From the NCBI RefSeq assembly GCF_023022965.1, contig NZ_CP095462.1:930001-994000 (forward strand): a DNA stretch of 64,000 nt, given 5' to 3'. The stretch is from Ectobacillus sp. JY-23. Its GTDB lineage: Bacteria; Bacillota; Bacilli; Bacillales; Bacillaceae_G. The translations under genes were made by a program, and so were the position numbers. Each line of letters starts with the position of its first letter. Within the stretch, counting starts at the first letter, position 1. Of this stretch, positions 1 through 7,705 are shown piece by piece. The notes under the pieces were generated by a model. That model was given only the letters and a program-made list of their open reading frames with translations. It did no database searches and had not been told where the DNA came from.

Positions 1-71
1 CCTAATACGTTTACAATAAAAAGTAGCTTCAATATGGTTCGATCACGTAAAAAATAATATAACAATGCCAT
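1..71 (-). CDS. ypjA: YpjA-like DUF1405 membrane protein, 5' end only
   Basis: Only the first 23 or so codons are in the window. They read MALLYYFLRDRTILKLLF and continue off the left edge. The ATG at 71 has a strong GGGAGG site 7 bases upstream (positions 79-84). The opening (short charged stretch, then a hydrophobic helix) fits the start of the YpjA/DUF1405 family. In B. subtilis ypjA directly follows qcrC; here the mnt operon lies between the two. The assignment rests on this short N-terminus plus position. Confidence 0.7.
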   Translation of the reverse strand, partial: MALLYYFLRDRTILKLLFIVNVL

Positions 72-130
72 GCGTTTTCCTCCCTTTTATACACTTCTCA
101 TTATAGCAAAATTTCATATATACAATAAAA

Positions 131-158
131 AAATCCCGGCACATTCCGGGATTTTTTA
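131..158 (-). terminator. terminator of the mnt operon
   Basis: A GC-rich hairpin (AAATCCCGG / CCGGGATTT with a short loop) is followed by a T run on the minus strand. It overlaps the stop codon of mntD. The flanking A and T runs on both sides would let it act in both directions. Confidence 0.85.
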
Positions 159-1046
159 TGATTTCTGTGTAGTCGTTCCTATTTTCTTACGTAAAAGCCA
201 TTTAGCAATCAATCCATGCTTTGGTGAGAAAAAGAACGCTAAGCAAAATAAGAAGCCTGACGCTGTGGCCATTGCACCGGCAATGGAAGCATTGATTTGA
301 TAAGCTACAAAGTAACCGATAATCGCTGACAGTACGCCTACACCCGCACTAATAATTAACATCGAAAATAAGCGATCTGTGAGTAAATATGCCGTTGCAG
401 CCGGTACAATCAGCATAGCCACTACAAGAATAGCACCCACACTATCAAATGCAGCTACCGTTGTCAGTGATAACATTCCCATCAGCAAATAATGAATAAC
501 TACGACAGGAATTCCTATGGCTACAGCCATTTCCGGATCAAACGATGATATTTTAATTTCTTTATAAAGTAACGTAATTAACACAACATTAATCAAAAGA
601 ACAAACCCTAGAATCCATACTGCTTTCGGCCCTAGCTCCATACCGTTAATGACAAGAACATCCCAAGGAATAAACGTAATTTCTCCCATTAAGGCATGAT
701 CCGCATCTAAGTGGATGCGACCTGCAAATACAGAAAGTAAGATGACTCCAACCGCGAACAAGGACGTGAAAACTACCCCAATCGCCGCATCCGCTTGCAC
801 ACCGCTTTCGTTTAAGAGTTGCACAAAGAAAGCCGTGAGCATGCCTACAAGTACAGCTCCGATTAGCATATAGATACCTTCCATACTTTGACTCACTAGA
901 TACGCTCCTACAATCCCAAGCAAAACAGTGTGACTGATGGCATCCGCTAACATAGCCATTTTACGCAAAACAAGAAAGCAGCCGACCATGCCACAGCAAA
1001 TACCAACAAGTGCACCTGTCAATAAAATCCAGGCTTCATAGCTCAT
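156..1046 (-). CDS. mntD: manganese ABC transporter permease MntD
   Basis: Integral membrane permease of the ABC-3 (TroC/TroD, ZnuB-like) family, about 296 residues, almost entirely hydrophobic with eight or nine predicted helices. It forms the transmembrane channel with MntC. The ATG at 1046 is preferred over one at 1061 because GGAGGGG lies 5 bases upstream of it. That ATG overlaps the mntC stop (ATGA), so the two are probably translationally coupled. Last gene of the operon. The metal is inferred from MntR-like boxes upstream of mntA and resemblance to the mntABCD operon; zinc or iron cannot be excluded from the permease alone. Confidence 0.9.
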   Translation of the reverse strand: MSYEAWILLTGALVGICCGMVGCFLVLRKMAMLADAISHTVLLGIVGAYLVSQSMEGIYMLIGAVLVGMLTAFFVQLLNESGVQADAAIGVVFTSLFAVGVILLSVFAGRIHLDADHALMGEITFIPWDVLVINGMELGPKAVWILGFVLLINVVLITLLYKEIKISSFDPEMAVAIGIPVVVIHYLLMGMLSLTTVAAFDSVGAILVVAMLIVPAATAYLLTDRLFSMLIISAGVGVLSAIIGYFVAYQINASIAGAMATASGFLFCLAFFFSPKHGLIAKWLLRKKIGTTTQKS

Positions 1047-2362
1047 TTGTTCCCCTCCCATCCGGCTCTATATCCGGCTTTGTGCCTTTTATCACTTCGG
1101 GGAATAATGAGCGGCTCCTTATCATGTAATTTTAACATCTTTATCAGTTCCACAAGAACATCTTCTGACACATGCAATATATCATCTTCTCTGATATTGA
1201 TATGATCATACAAAGACTCGTTGGCCAGGTAGATTTCCATCAAGCGATTACGAAGCGTAACATCATAAGCTTCCTCTAGTCCCGCTGGCGTCAACCTCAG
1301 CGCACTGTGATGGATGTACACATGCTTTTCTTTTCTAAGTTGGGATAACACCCGATGAACCACATTAGTATTCATAGGCTTACATGCAATAATTTCATCT
1401 AACTTGATGCTTTTCACATATTTTCCACTGGAAACACGGCGTTCCAATATATCATACATCGCCTCCAGCACATGTTCTCGTTCTACACGCCGTCTTGTTT
1501 TTCGTTCACGTATATACTTGCTGAGCAACCCTCTTCTAGGTGCACATATGAGCGAAAATAGAAACAGCAATGTAGCTGCTACGATAATCAGTGGACCTGT
1601 TGGCATGCCATTTGCTAACGTGCTTAAAATAGTTCCGCATACACCGGAAATAGCCCCAATTGCCCCGGAAATGAGAACCATATATTCAAGGCGTTCCGTC
1701 CAATACCGTGCTGCAATAGCCGGTGTAATAAGCATAGCTGACATTAAAATAACTCCCACTGCCTGCAAACCTATCACAACTGCAGCTACAATACCGCTCA
1801 TTAAAATACCATTTAATACGCCAACCGGTAGCCCGATTCCTTTCGCAAACTGCGGATCAAAGGTTAGTATCTTCATTTCTTTAAAGAGAAGTATGCTTCC
1901 TACTAAAAGCAACAATGCAATGCCACTGATAATCCTTACGTCACTTCCTACTAAGGAAGCAGCCTTTCCGAAAATAAAATCCGTCAACCCGCTCTGATTG
2001 CCACCCTGACCTTGATTGATGTAGGTCAGCAATACAATGCCAAATCCAAAAAATACAGAAAGAACCAAGCCGATGGCCGTATCTTCTTTGATTCGTGAGT
2101 AGCGAATAATACTTTGGATACAATAAGTTGCTGCTAGCCCTGCTAGTGCCGCACCGACTAAGAACCAGCCGATTGACTTGGAACCATGTAACAAAAATGC
2201 GATACAAATGCCAGGTAGAGCGGCATGAGCCATAGCATCCCCTATTAAACTTTGTTTTTTCAAAAGCGCAAAACTTCCAAGAACACCACTTGCCAGCCCT
2301 AATAGTAAGGTTCCCATTAGCACCCATTGTGTATTGGCATCCAGTAAAATTCCAAATCCCAT
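1043..2362 (-). CDS. mntC: manganese ABC transporter permease MntC with C-terminal regulator-like domain
   Basis: About 439 residues. Residues 1 to about 280 form an ABC-3 family multi-helix permease. Residues about 285-439 form a soluble tail that reads like a winged-helix plus dimerisation region of the DtxR/MntR type, with an ERRVSSGKYV..LDEI helix pair, an LSQLRKEKHVYI recognition-helix and wing stretch and LTPAGLEEAY. The same architecture is known for B. subtilis MntC. The ATG at 2362 lies immediately after the mntB stop and has GGGAGGG upstream. An upstream extension to 2461 is open but only overlaps mntB in another frame, so it was not used. Confidence 0.9.
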   Translation of the reverse strand: MGFGILLDANTQWVLMGTLLLGLASGVLGSFALLKKQSLIGDAMAHAALPGICIAFLLHGSKSIGWFLVGAALAGLAATYCIQSIIRYSRIKEDTAIGLVLSVFFGFGIVLLTYINQGQGGNQSGLTDFIFGKAASLVGSDVRIISGIALLLLVGSILLFKEMKILTFDPQFAKGIGLPVGVLNGILMSGIVAAVVIGLQAVGVILMSAMLITPAIAARYWTERLEYMVLISGAIGAISGVCGTILSTLANGMPTGPLIIVAATLLFLFSLICAPRRGLLSKYIRERKTRRRVEREHVLEAMYDILERRVSSGKYVKSIKLDEIIACKPMNTNVVHRVLSQLRKEKHVYIHHSALRLTPAGLEEAYDVTLRNRLMEIYLANESLYDHINIREDDILHVSEDVLVELIKMLKLHDKEPLIIPRSDKRHKAGYRAGWEGNK

Positions 2363-2363
2363 C

Positions 2364-3107
2364 TTACTGCCCTCCCGGAGGAGCAGTGTGTAAAAACGCC
2401 AATCGACCACCATACGTTTTTTGAAGGTTTTCTGTTGTAAACACATCTTCTGTTGGCCCAATAGCGATTGTTTTCATATTTAACAACATCACCCAATCAA
2501 AGTATTCTTCAACGGTTTGCAAATCATGATGTACGACGAGAACAGTCTTACCCTGTATTTTTAATTCGTTCAGCAGCGCAATAATAGCCTTTTCTGTTGC
2601 AGCATCAACTCCTACAAACGGTTCATCCATAAAATACACGCTGGCATCTTGTGCAAGAGCTCTTGCTAAAAATACGCGTTGTTGCTGTCCCCCTGAAAGC
2701 TGACTAATTTGTCTCGTCGCATATTGCTCCATTCCTACCTTTTTCAAACAGGCTAAAGCAAATTCTTTATCCGCCTTACTAGGACGCTTCAACCAGCCAA
2801 TATGGCCGTATCGTCCCATCAACACCACATCAAGTGCATTTGTTGGAAAATCCCAATCTACAGAACCCCTTTGCGGCACATAACCAATTAACTTTCTTTG
2901 CTCTTTGTATGGTTTTCCATAAACAGCAACCTCGCCCGAAGCGCGTGGTATTAAGCCTAAAATTGCTTTAATCAATGTGGATTTACCGGCACCGTTTGGA
3001 CCGATAATTCCAATTAGCTTTCCAGCCGGTACTGAGAAGTTAATATCTTGAAGCACAGGCTTAGTATGATACGCGACTGTAACATTTTCTACCTTAATGG
3101 GTTCCAC
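2364..3107 (-). CDS. mntB: manganese ABC transporter ATP-binding protein MntB
   Basis: A 247-residue ABC ATPase that powers metal uptake through MntC and MntD at the inner face of the membrane. Visible motifs in order: Walker A GPNGAGKST (near residue 37), ABC signature LSGGQQQR, Walker B SVYFMDEP and the switch histidine in VVHHDL. Length and motif spacing are those of the TroB/ZnuC/MntB group. It lies 61 bases downstream of mntA and abuts mntC. The start at 3107 is preceded by an AGGAT(T)-type site in TGGGAGGATTAAG. Confidence 0.93.
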   Translation of the reverse strand: MEPIKVENVTVAYHTKPVLQDINFSVPAGKLIGIIGPNGAGKSTLIKAILGLIPRASGEVAVYGKPYKEQRKLIGYVPQRGSVDWDFPTNALDVVLMGRYGHIGWLKRPSKADKEFALACLKKVGMEQYATRQISQLSGGQQQRVFLARALAQDASVYFMDEPFVGVDAATEKAIIALLNELKIQGKTVLVVHHDLQTVEEYFDWVMLLNMKTIAIGPTEDVFTTENLQKTYGGRLAFLHTAPPGGQ

Positions 3108-3168
3108 TTCTTAATCCTCCCACTCCATTAAAATCCAAATTATATTTCACATTATATATTTATAAATC

Positions 3169-4095
3169 TTATTTCAACGCTTCAACAATGGTGTCAACAT
3201 TATGTTTATACATACCAATGTACGTGCCTGTGTTAGTTCCTTTTTTACCCATTGCATCTGAGAATAATTCTCCCCCGACAACAACTGTGTGACCTTTCTT
3301 TTTAGCTCCTTCAACCACTGCTTTAATAGATTTATCGGATATACTTGTTTCAATAAATACGGCCTTAATATTACGATCTACAATGGTGTCTATCAAAGCT
3401 TGCACATCTTTAAGACCATACTCCGAATCCGTGCTGAGGCCCTGCAAACCTTTTACCTCTATCTTGTAAGCTGCTCCGAAATAATGAAACGCATCATGAG
3501 CAGTAATAAGCACACGGCTTTTTTCAGGGATTTCAGCGATTCGTTGCTGTGCATATACTTGTAGTTCATCTAATTGTTTCAAATAAACTGTAGCGTTTTC
3601 TTCATAAAATACTTTATTGTCTGGATCTTGCTTTATCAAAGTATCGCGAACCACTGCAACCGCATGCTGCCAAAGAGAAATATCAAACCAAACATGCGGG
3701 TCATATGCATTAGCATCCCCCGAACTAGAAATAAGTTCGTTTTTAGGCATTGATGATGTAACAGCAACGGTTGGCTTATCTTTTTCCATCTTTTCTAAAA
3801 CATCACCCATTTTACCTTCCAAATGTAAGCCGTTATAAAAAATAATATCCGCTTTCCTGAGTTTTTGGATATCCCCTTGTGAAGCTTGATACAGATGAGG
3901 ATCTACCCCAGCTCCCATAAGAGGTGTTACTACAACTTTTTCTTGACCGATTTGCTCAGTAATGTCAGCAATTTGGCCTGTTGTCGTCGTAATTTGTAAC
4001 TTCCCATTTGATTGATTTGCAGTTTCTTGAGTGCAAGCAACTCCAAAACAAACCAACATCATAGTAGTTACTAGTATACATATCTTCTTTAACAT
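3169..4095 (-). CDS. mntA: manganese-binding lipoprotein MntA
   Basis: Substrate-binding lipoprotein of the cluster A-I (ZnuA/TroA/PsaA) type, about 308 residues. The signal peptide ends in lipobox FGVAC, so the mature protein is lipid-anchored outside the membrane. Likely metal ligands are His in GVDPHLY, His in DPHVWFD, His in TAHDAFHY and an Asp/Glu near the C-terminus. The ATG at 4095 has CAGGAGGG just upstream; an in-frame ATG at 4116 would place the ribosome-binding site inside the gene. No long His/Asp loop is seen, which argues for Mn rather than Zn. First gene of the operon, behind MntR-like boxes. Confidence 0.92.
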   Translation of the reverse strand: MLKKICILVTTMMLVCFGVACTQETANQSNGKLQITTTTGQIADITEQIGQEKVVVTPLMGAGVDPHLYQASQGDIQKLRKADIIFYNGLHLEGKMGDVLEKMEKDKPTVAVTSSMPKNELISSSGDANAYDPHVWFDISLWQHAVAVVRDTLIKQDPDNKVFYEENATVYLKQLDELQVYAQQRIAEIPEKSRVLITAHDAFHYFGAAYKIEVKGLQGLSTDSEYGLKDVQALIDTIVDRNIKAVFIETSISDKSIKAVVEGAKKKGHTVVVGGELFSDAMGKKGTNTGTYIGMYKHNVDTIVEALK

Positions 4096-4127
4096 GACAC
4101 CCTCCTGTTTTAGCACAAGCTATAAAT

Positions 4128-4145
4128 TTTTCCCTAAGGCAAAAA
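4128..4145 (-). promoter_or_regulatory. MntR-like operator 1 (leader of mntA)
   Basis: On the minus strand this reads TTTTTGCCTTAGGGAAAA. It closely matches the known MntR consensus of B. subtilis, a TTTGCCTTAAGGAAAC-type palindrome. It lies 33 bases upstream of the mntA ATG, probably in the transcribed leader. Confidence 0.7.
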
Positions 4146-4183
4146 TAAACGTAAAAAAAAACTAGTTCCATAAAGTAATTTTC

Positions 4184-4201
4184 TTTACCTAAGGCAAAAA
4201 T
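4184..4201 (-). promoter_or_regulatory. MntR-like operator 2
   Basis: Minus-strand ATTTTTGCCTTAGGTAAA, a second copy of the GCCTTAGG-centred palindrome, 56 bases from operator 1. Confidence 0.7.
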
Positions 4202-4267
4202 ATTAACGATAACTCTAGATTACTAGAAAAGTAGCATTAGGGCAATTTTTTTTATTAATATTATATA

Positions 4268-4284
4268 TTTTGCCTTAAGTAAAT
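4268..4284 (-). promoter_or_regulatory. MntR-like operator 3 at the mntA promoter
   Basis: On the plus strand TTTTGCCTTAAGTAAAT. On the minus strand it sits immediately upstream of a TATAAT hexamer (about 4261-4266), so repressor bound here would block RNA polymerase. The -35 element is poor. Confidence 0.65.
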
Positions 4285-4353
4285 TTCTTTCAGCTTACTT
4301 CTACAGTACGTAAGTCTTTATCACTGTATGCCTAAAACTTGGTTTCTGACACA

Positions 4354-4381
4354 CAAAAAAGTCGGCTATATTAGCCGACTT
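4354..4381 (-). terminator. terminator of qcrABC
   Basis: Hairpin AGTCGGCTA / TAGCCGACT followed by TTTTTTG on the minus strand, immediately after the qcrC stop. Confidence 0.9.
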
Positions 4382-4384
4382 CAA

Positions 4385-5152
4385 CTACTTCTTGTTATAT
4401 TGTGCAATGTACTCAGACAATTTTTTGAGTTCCTCATCAGTACCTTTGAATACACCCTTTGGCATTGCACCTTTACCTTCTTTAGCAATCTTAGCGATTT
4501 CCTCAGGCGTATGACTCATATTTTGTAGCGTTGGTGCTGCAGGTCCACCTTGCAGGTTTTCACCATGACATGTCAAACATGTGTTTGCTTGGGCAATCTT
4601 ATAACCATCTGCTTCTTTGTCCACTTGTACAGTCTTTACGATGGCACCTTGCTTCTTAGCTGCATCCCAATCATGATGCGCAACTGATTCCCATGTTAAA
4701 AACGTGATTGACGCAATGGCAAGCAGCATAAACCCAGTCGCAACAGGTCTTTTAAATGGTCGACGCTCTGGCCCCTTATCAATAAATGGTGCGAGAAGCA
4801 ATGCGCCCCCTGCAATACCAGGCATAATGAAAGCACCGATTACTGTGTACGGTCCTGCCGCATATGTGTATTTTAATAGCTGATACAAGAATAAGAAATA
4901 CCAGTCAGGTAATGGTATGTATCCGGTATCCGTCGGATCTGCCATTCGCTCTAACGGTGAAGGATGCGCAACCGTTAAACATAAATATCCAATTAAAAAT
5001 ACTGAACCAACCATCCATTCCTTTAATAAGAAGTTTGGCCAAAACGCTTCTGTTTTGCCCGGATATTCCGAGTAATCCTTTGGAATATTCGGTTTTCGAA
5101 CTGCCGGTACGCGTGAATCACCAACAAACTTCATCCCTTTGCCCCGATGCAT
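4385..5152 (-). CDS. qcrC: menaquinol:cytochrome c reductase cytochrome b/c subunit QcrC
   Basis: A 255-residue fusion. Residues about 40-155 are a subunit-IV-like part with three membrane helices and the PDWYF motif (near 82) that helps form the quinol site. Residues about 180-255 are a cytochrome c domain with haem motif CLTCH at 192-196 and a probable axial Met in GAMPKG. This fusion is typical of Bacillus bc complexes. It passes electrons from the Rieske protein and cytochrome b to cytochrome c on the outer face. Third gene of qcrABC, 33 bases after qcrB. Its haem attachment depends on the ResABC machinery encoded at about 49-52.5 kb. Confidence 0.97.
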   Translation of the reverse strand: MHRGKGMKFVGDSRVPAVRKPNIPKDYSEYPGKTEAFWPNFLLKEWMVGSVFLIGYLCLTVAHPSPLERMADPTDTGYIPLPDWYFLFLYQLLKYTYAAGPYTVIGAFIMPGIAGGALLLAPFIDKGPERRPFKRPVATGFMLLAIASITFLTWESVAHHDWDAAKKQGAIVKTVQVDKEADGYKIAQANTCLTCHGENLQGGPAAPTLQNMSHTPEEIAKIAKEGKGAMPKGVFKGTDEELKKLSEYIAQYNKK

Positions 5153-5185
5153 AGTCTCCCTCCTTCATATAAACATATAAATCTC

Positions 5186-5860
5186 TTATAATGGTCCTGA
5201 AATACCTTGCTTACGAATAATAACAAAGTGAGCTCCCATCAAACCAAGCAAGGCGCCTGGTAAAAAGAATACATGAATTGCAAAAAAGCGTGTCAATGTT
5301 TGCGCACCAACAATTTCAGAGTGACCTGCTAAAAGCGTTTTCACATATGGGCCAATTAAAGGTGTTTGCTCTGCAATTTGCAAGCCTACTTTTGTTGCAA
5401 ACAAAGCCTTCATATCCCATGGAAGCAAGTAGCCAGTAAAGCCTAATCCCATCATAACCCCAAAGATTAAAACCCCAACAATCCAGTTTAATTCACGAGG
5501 CTTTTTATATGCACCTTGGAAAAATACACGCAATGTATGTAAAAACATCATAACAATTACAAGACTTGCCCCCCAGTGATGCATACCACGAACAATTTGA
5601 CCGTAAGCAACTTCATTTTGAAGATAATAAACAGATTCCCAAGCATTTTTAATATCAGGTACATAATACATTGTCAAAAACATACCTGAAAGAATTTGAA
5701 TAACCGTGACGAAGAATGTAAGTCCGCCAAAGCAGTAAACGAATGCAGAAAAATGATGTGCAGGATTTACGTGCTCTGGTACCTCATGATCCGCAATGTC
5801 ACGCCAAAGCGGCGTAATATCAAGGCGTTCATCGACCCAGTCATAGATTTTGTTCAACAT
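5186..5860 (-). CDS. qcrB: menaquinol:cytochrome c reductase cytochrome b6 subunit QcrB
   Basis: A 224-residue cytochrome b6-type protein with four membrane helices and paired haem-ligating histidines (around HHWGAS and in the last helix near AIHVFF). Cys43, in FVYCFGG, corresponds to the cysteine that holds a haem covalently in the b6 family and in B. subtilis QcrB. It forms the quinol-oxidising core with QcrC. It begins directly after the qcrA stop, so the genes are co-transcribed and probably coupled. Confidence 0.96.
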   Translation of the reverse strand: MLNKIYDWVDERLDITPLWRDIADHEVPEHVNPAHHFSAFVYCFGGLTFFVTVIQILSGMFLTMYYVPDIKNAWESVYYLQNEVAYGQIVRGMHHWGASLVIVMMFLHTLRVFFQGAYKKPRELNWIVGVLIFGVMMGLGFTGYLLPWDMKALFATKVGLQIAEQTPLIGPYVKTLLAGHSEIVGAQTLTRFFAIHVFFLPGALLGLMGAHFVIIRKQGISGPL

Positions 5861-6373
5861 CTACTTGGCACCTCCTGCCGGCTTCGCTTTTCCTAAGTAC
5901 AATTTACCGTCTGCCACTTTAGATTCATACACATCAAGTGGCGCTAGAGGTGGTGTACCTGCAATGTTTTTACCACTCTTTTCATATCGTCCGCCATGAC
6001 ACGGACAATAGAATTGATTTGGGTGTGACTTGTCGCTGTTCCAGTTAACAACGCAACCTAAATGCTTACATACTGGTGATAGTGCTACGATGTCGCCGCT
6101 TTCATTTTTGTACACCCACGCAGACTTTGGTTCATCAGATTTGTACCAACCATCAACCTGCTTGACTTTAAAGTCAACACGCTTTGGTTCAGCTGTAATA
6201 TCCTTTACTAATCCAACTGCTACCATATCCGAACTTTCTTCCTTTTGCAGCACCGGATCAAGCGCAAAGCGTGTCATTGGCATCAGCATGCCCGCTGCCA
6301 TAAATCCCCCTACACCGGTAAGCGTGTAGTTCAAAAACTGGCGGCGTGATACCCTATGTTCTTTCTCGCTCAT
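5861..6373 (-). CDS. qcrA: menaquinol:cytochrome c reductase Rieske iron-sulphur subunit QcrA
   Basis: A 170-residue Rieske protein. The N-terminus carries a twin-arginine type signal (SRRQF at 9-13) followed by a hydrophobic anchor, so folded export by Tat is likely. The [2Fe-2S] site is formed by CKHLGC (102-107) and CPCHGG (123-128), giving two Cys and two His ligands; the other two Cys make the usual disulfide. It takes electrons from menaquinol in the bc complex. First gene of the operon, with a good vegetative-type promoter upstream. Confidence 0.97.
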   Translation of the reverse strand: MSEKEHRVSRRQFLNYTLTGVGGFMAAGMLMPMTRFALDPVLQKEESSDMVAVGLVKDITAEPKRVDFKVKQVDGWYKSDEPKSAWVYKNESGDIVALSPVCKHLGCVVNWNSDKSHPNQFYCPCHGGRYEKSGKNIAGTPPLAPLDVYESKVADGKLYLGKAKPAGGAK

Positions 6374-6441
6374 GAAAATTTCCCCCCTCTATCAACCCTT
6401 TAGGATAACCAATCAAAAATTTGAAAAACTAGGACACTATC

Positions 6442-6470
6442 ATGATATAATAACAAATCTTCCAGGTCAA
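6442..6470 (-). promoter_or_regulatory. candidate sigma-A promoter of qcrABC
   Basis: Minus strand: -35 TTGACC (6465-6470), a 17-base spacer and -10 TATCAT (6442-6447). It lies about 70 bases upstream of the qcrA start. Found by eye only. Confidence 0.5.
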
Positions 6471-6504
6471 TAACATACTACTCATAATCATAGAAACAAT
6501 TATT

Positions 6505-6960
6505 TTATTCTGTCTTTTCCCACTTTTCTGTCAAAATTTTGTGGATATCACGCACATTAGCTTGCAATACATCACGACGTGTATGCTCTTCCAATTGATA
6601 CAAAGGAATCGCAGGTAACCAAATCACAGTTTCTTGTACAGGACAAGCTTTCCATTCATAATCACTTGTAATATAAACAATATGTTTGATACCACTTTCT
6701 TTGATGCGGCTCTCCCACCGTTTTAAACGCTCTTGCTCGTCTTCTTTTTCACTCGTTAAATAAGTGAACGGAGGAAGTAATACAATGCGCCCTTTATATT
6801 CTCTTTCCATTTCAGCACTTAAACAGTCTACAAATTCACCTTGCCTAACAACTTCTTGCAAGGCTCCCTCAAGAGCAAAGGGTATAAGCGGCACCAGCGC
6901 CGTATCAATATATTCTTTCGCTGTTTCATATACTTCAATGTCTTTTGTACGCCACTTCAT
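6505..6960 (-). CDS. ypiF: YpiF-like DUF2487 protein
   Basis: A 151-residue soluble protein whose sequence and position (between ypiB and qcrA, as in B. subtilis) match YpiF. No signal peptide, membrane helix or catalytic motif stands out. The start MKWRTKDIEVY has a GGAGG-type site (AAAGGAGGC) upstream. It is separated from qcrA by a 130-base gap holding the qcr promoter, and from ypiB by a terminator, so it may form its own unit. Function is not known. Confidence 0.85.
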   Translation of the reverse strand: MKWRTKDIEVYETAKEYIDTALVPLIPFALEGALQEVVRQGEFVDCLSAEMEREYKGRIVLLPPFTYLTSEKEDEQERLKRWESRIKESGIKHIVYITSDYEWKACPVQETVIWLPAIPLYQLEEHTRRDVLQANVRDIHKILTEKWEKTE

Positions 6961-7012
6961 GTTATGCCTCCTTTAAATTCTTCCATAATCTATTAAAACA
7001 TATAGCTATTAC

Positions 7013-7050
7013 AAACAAAAAGAAAAACCCTCCGTAATAGAGGGTTTTTC
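7013..7050 (-). terminator. terminator after ypiB
   Basis: Hairpin AAAAACCCTC / GAGGGTTTTT with a T-rich tail on the minus strand, about 38 bases past the ypiB stop. Confidence 0.85.
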
Positions 7051-7087
7051 TTTTTGTTTGTCACAATTTTTACATTTTTACCTATCT

Positions 7088-7624
7088 TTACAATTTCTTC
7101 AACTGTGCAGTAAGCTCTGCAAAAGCTGTGGCATCCTGCGTATCTAGAGCATTGTCAATTAGTTTAAGCAAGCGGCTACGTCTAAATGTTTGTATACTTT
7201 CTTCAAGAAAGCGCTCTGCCAGCAATCGATCTCTCTCATTCGTTTCCATATTTTTTGGAAGATATGGATTTTCTTCGAGAACCGCTACGTAGTTAGCATT
7301 TTGAAAAGATGACGTGAAATTGAGCTGGATATAAATGTCTTCATCTCGATTCAAACGAATATCGTGAAATGATTTTTCTGCATCTGTTGTCATAATGTTT
7401 TGCTTATAGAAGTGAAACGGCGCTTCTTTTACACAGCTGGTTGACATCACAAGACCGCGCGGACAATACTTAGCGTGCTCTACGAAATGTACCTTTCTCA
7501 TCAATTGATCATGACTCATTAAATAGTTCAAGATCCATACACATTCCCTTTGCTTAAGTTGGTAATTGCTTAAAAACCATTTAACAAAATCCTTTTTTTC
7601 ATTCACAGAAACAGGGGTATTCAT
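7088..7624 (-). CDS. ypiB: YpiB-like UPF0302 protein
   Basis: About 178 residues, soluble, matching the UPF0302/YpiB family by sequence character ([21 protein letters not shown]) and by its place between ypiA and ypiF. The ATG at 7624 is chosen because AGAGGAGGG lies about 10 bases upstream; a start at 7648 would lie upstream of that site. The C-terminal third is charged and helical, with many Arg and Leu. Function is unknown; family members are widely conserved in Bacillaceae. Confidence 0.85.
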   Translation of the reverse strand: MNTPVSVNEKKDFVKWFLSNYQLKQRECVWILNYLMSHDQLMRKVHFVEHAKYCPRGLVMSTSCVKEAPFHFYKQNIMTTDAEKSFHDIRLNRDEDIYIQLNFTSSFQNANYVAVLEENPYLPKNMETNERDRLLAERFLEESIQTFRRSRLLKLIDNALDTQDATAFAELTAQLKKL

Positions 7625-7705
7625 TCGCACAGTCCCTCCTCTGCCCACTTTTTTATCAATACATTCAAGAAAAGATGTCCCGTTTCCTTCTTTGTTCTTT
7701 AAATG

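Noticed and set aside
1404-1997. 197-codon plus-strand frame inside mntC
   Set aside because: Antisense shadow of a conserved permease; the amino-acid pattern is the complement of membrane helices.
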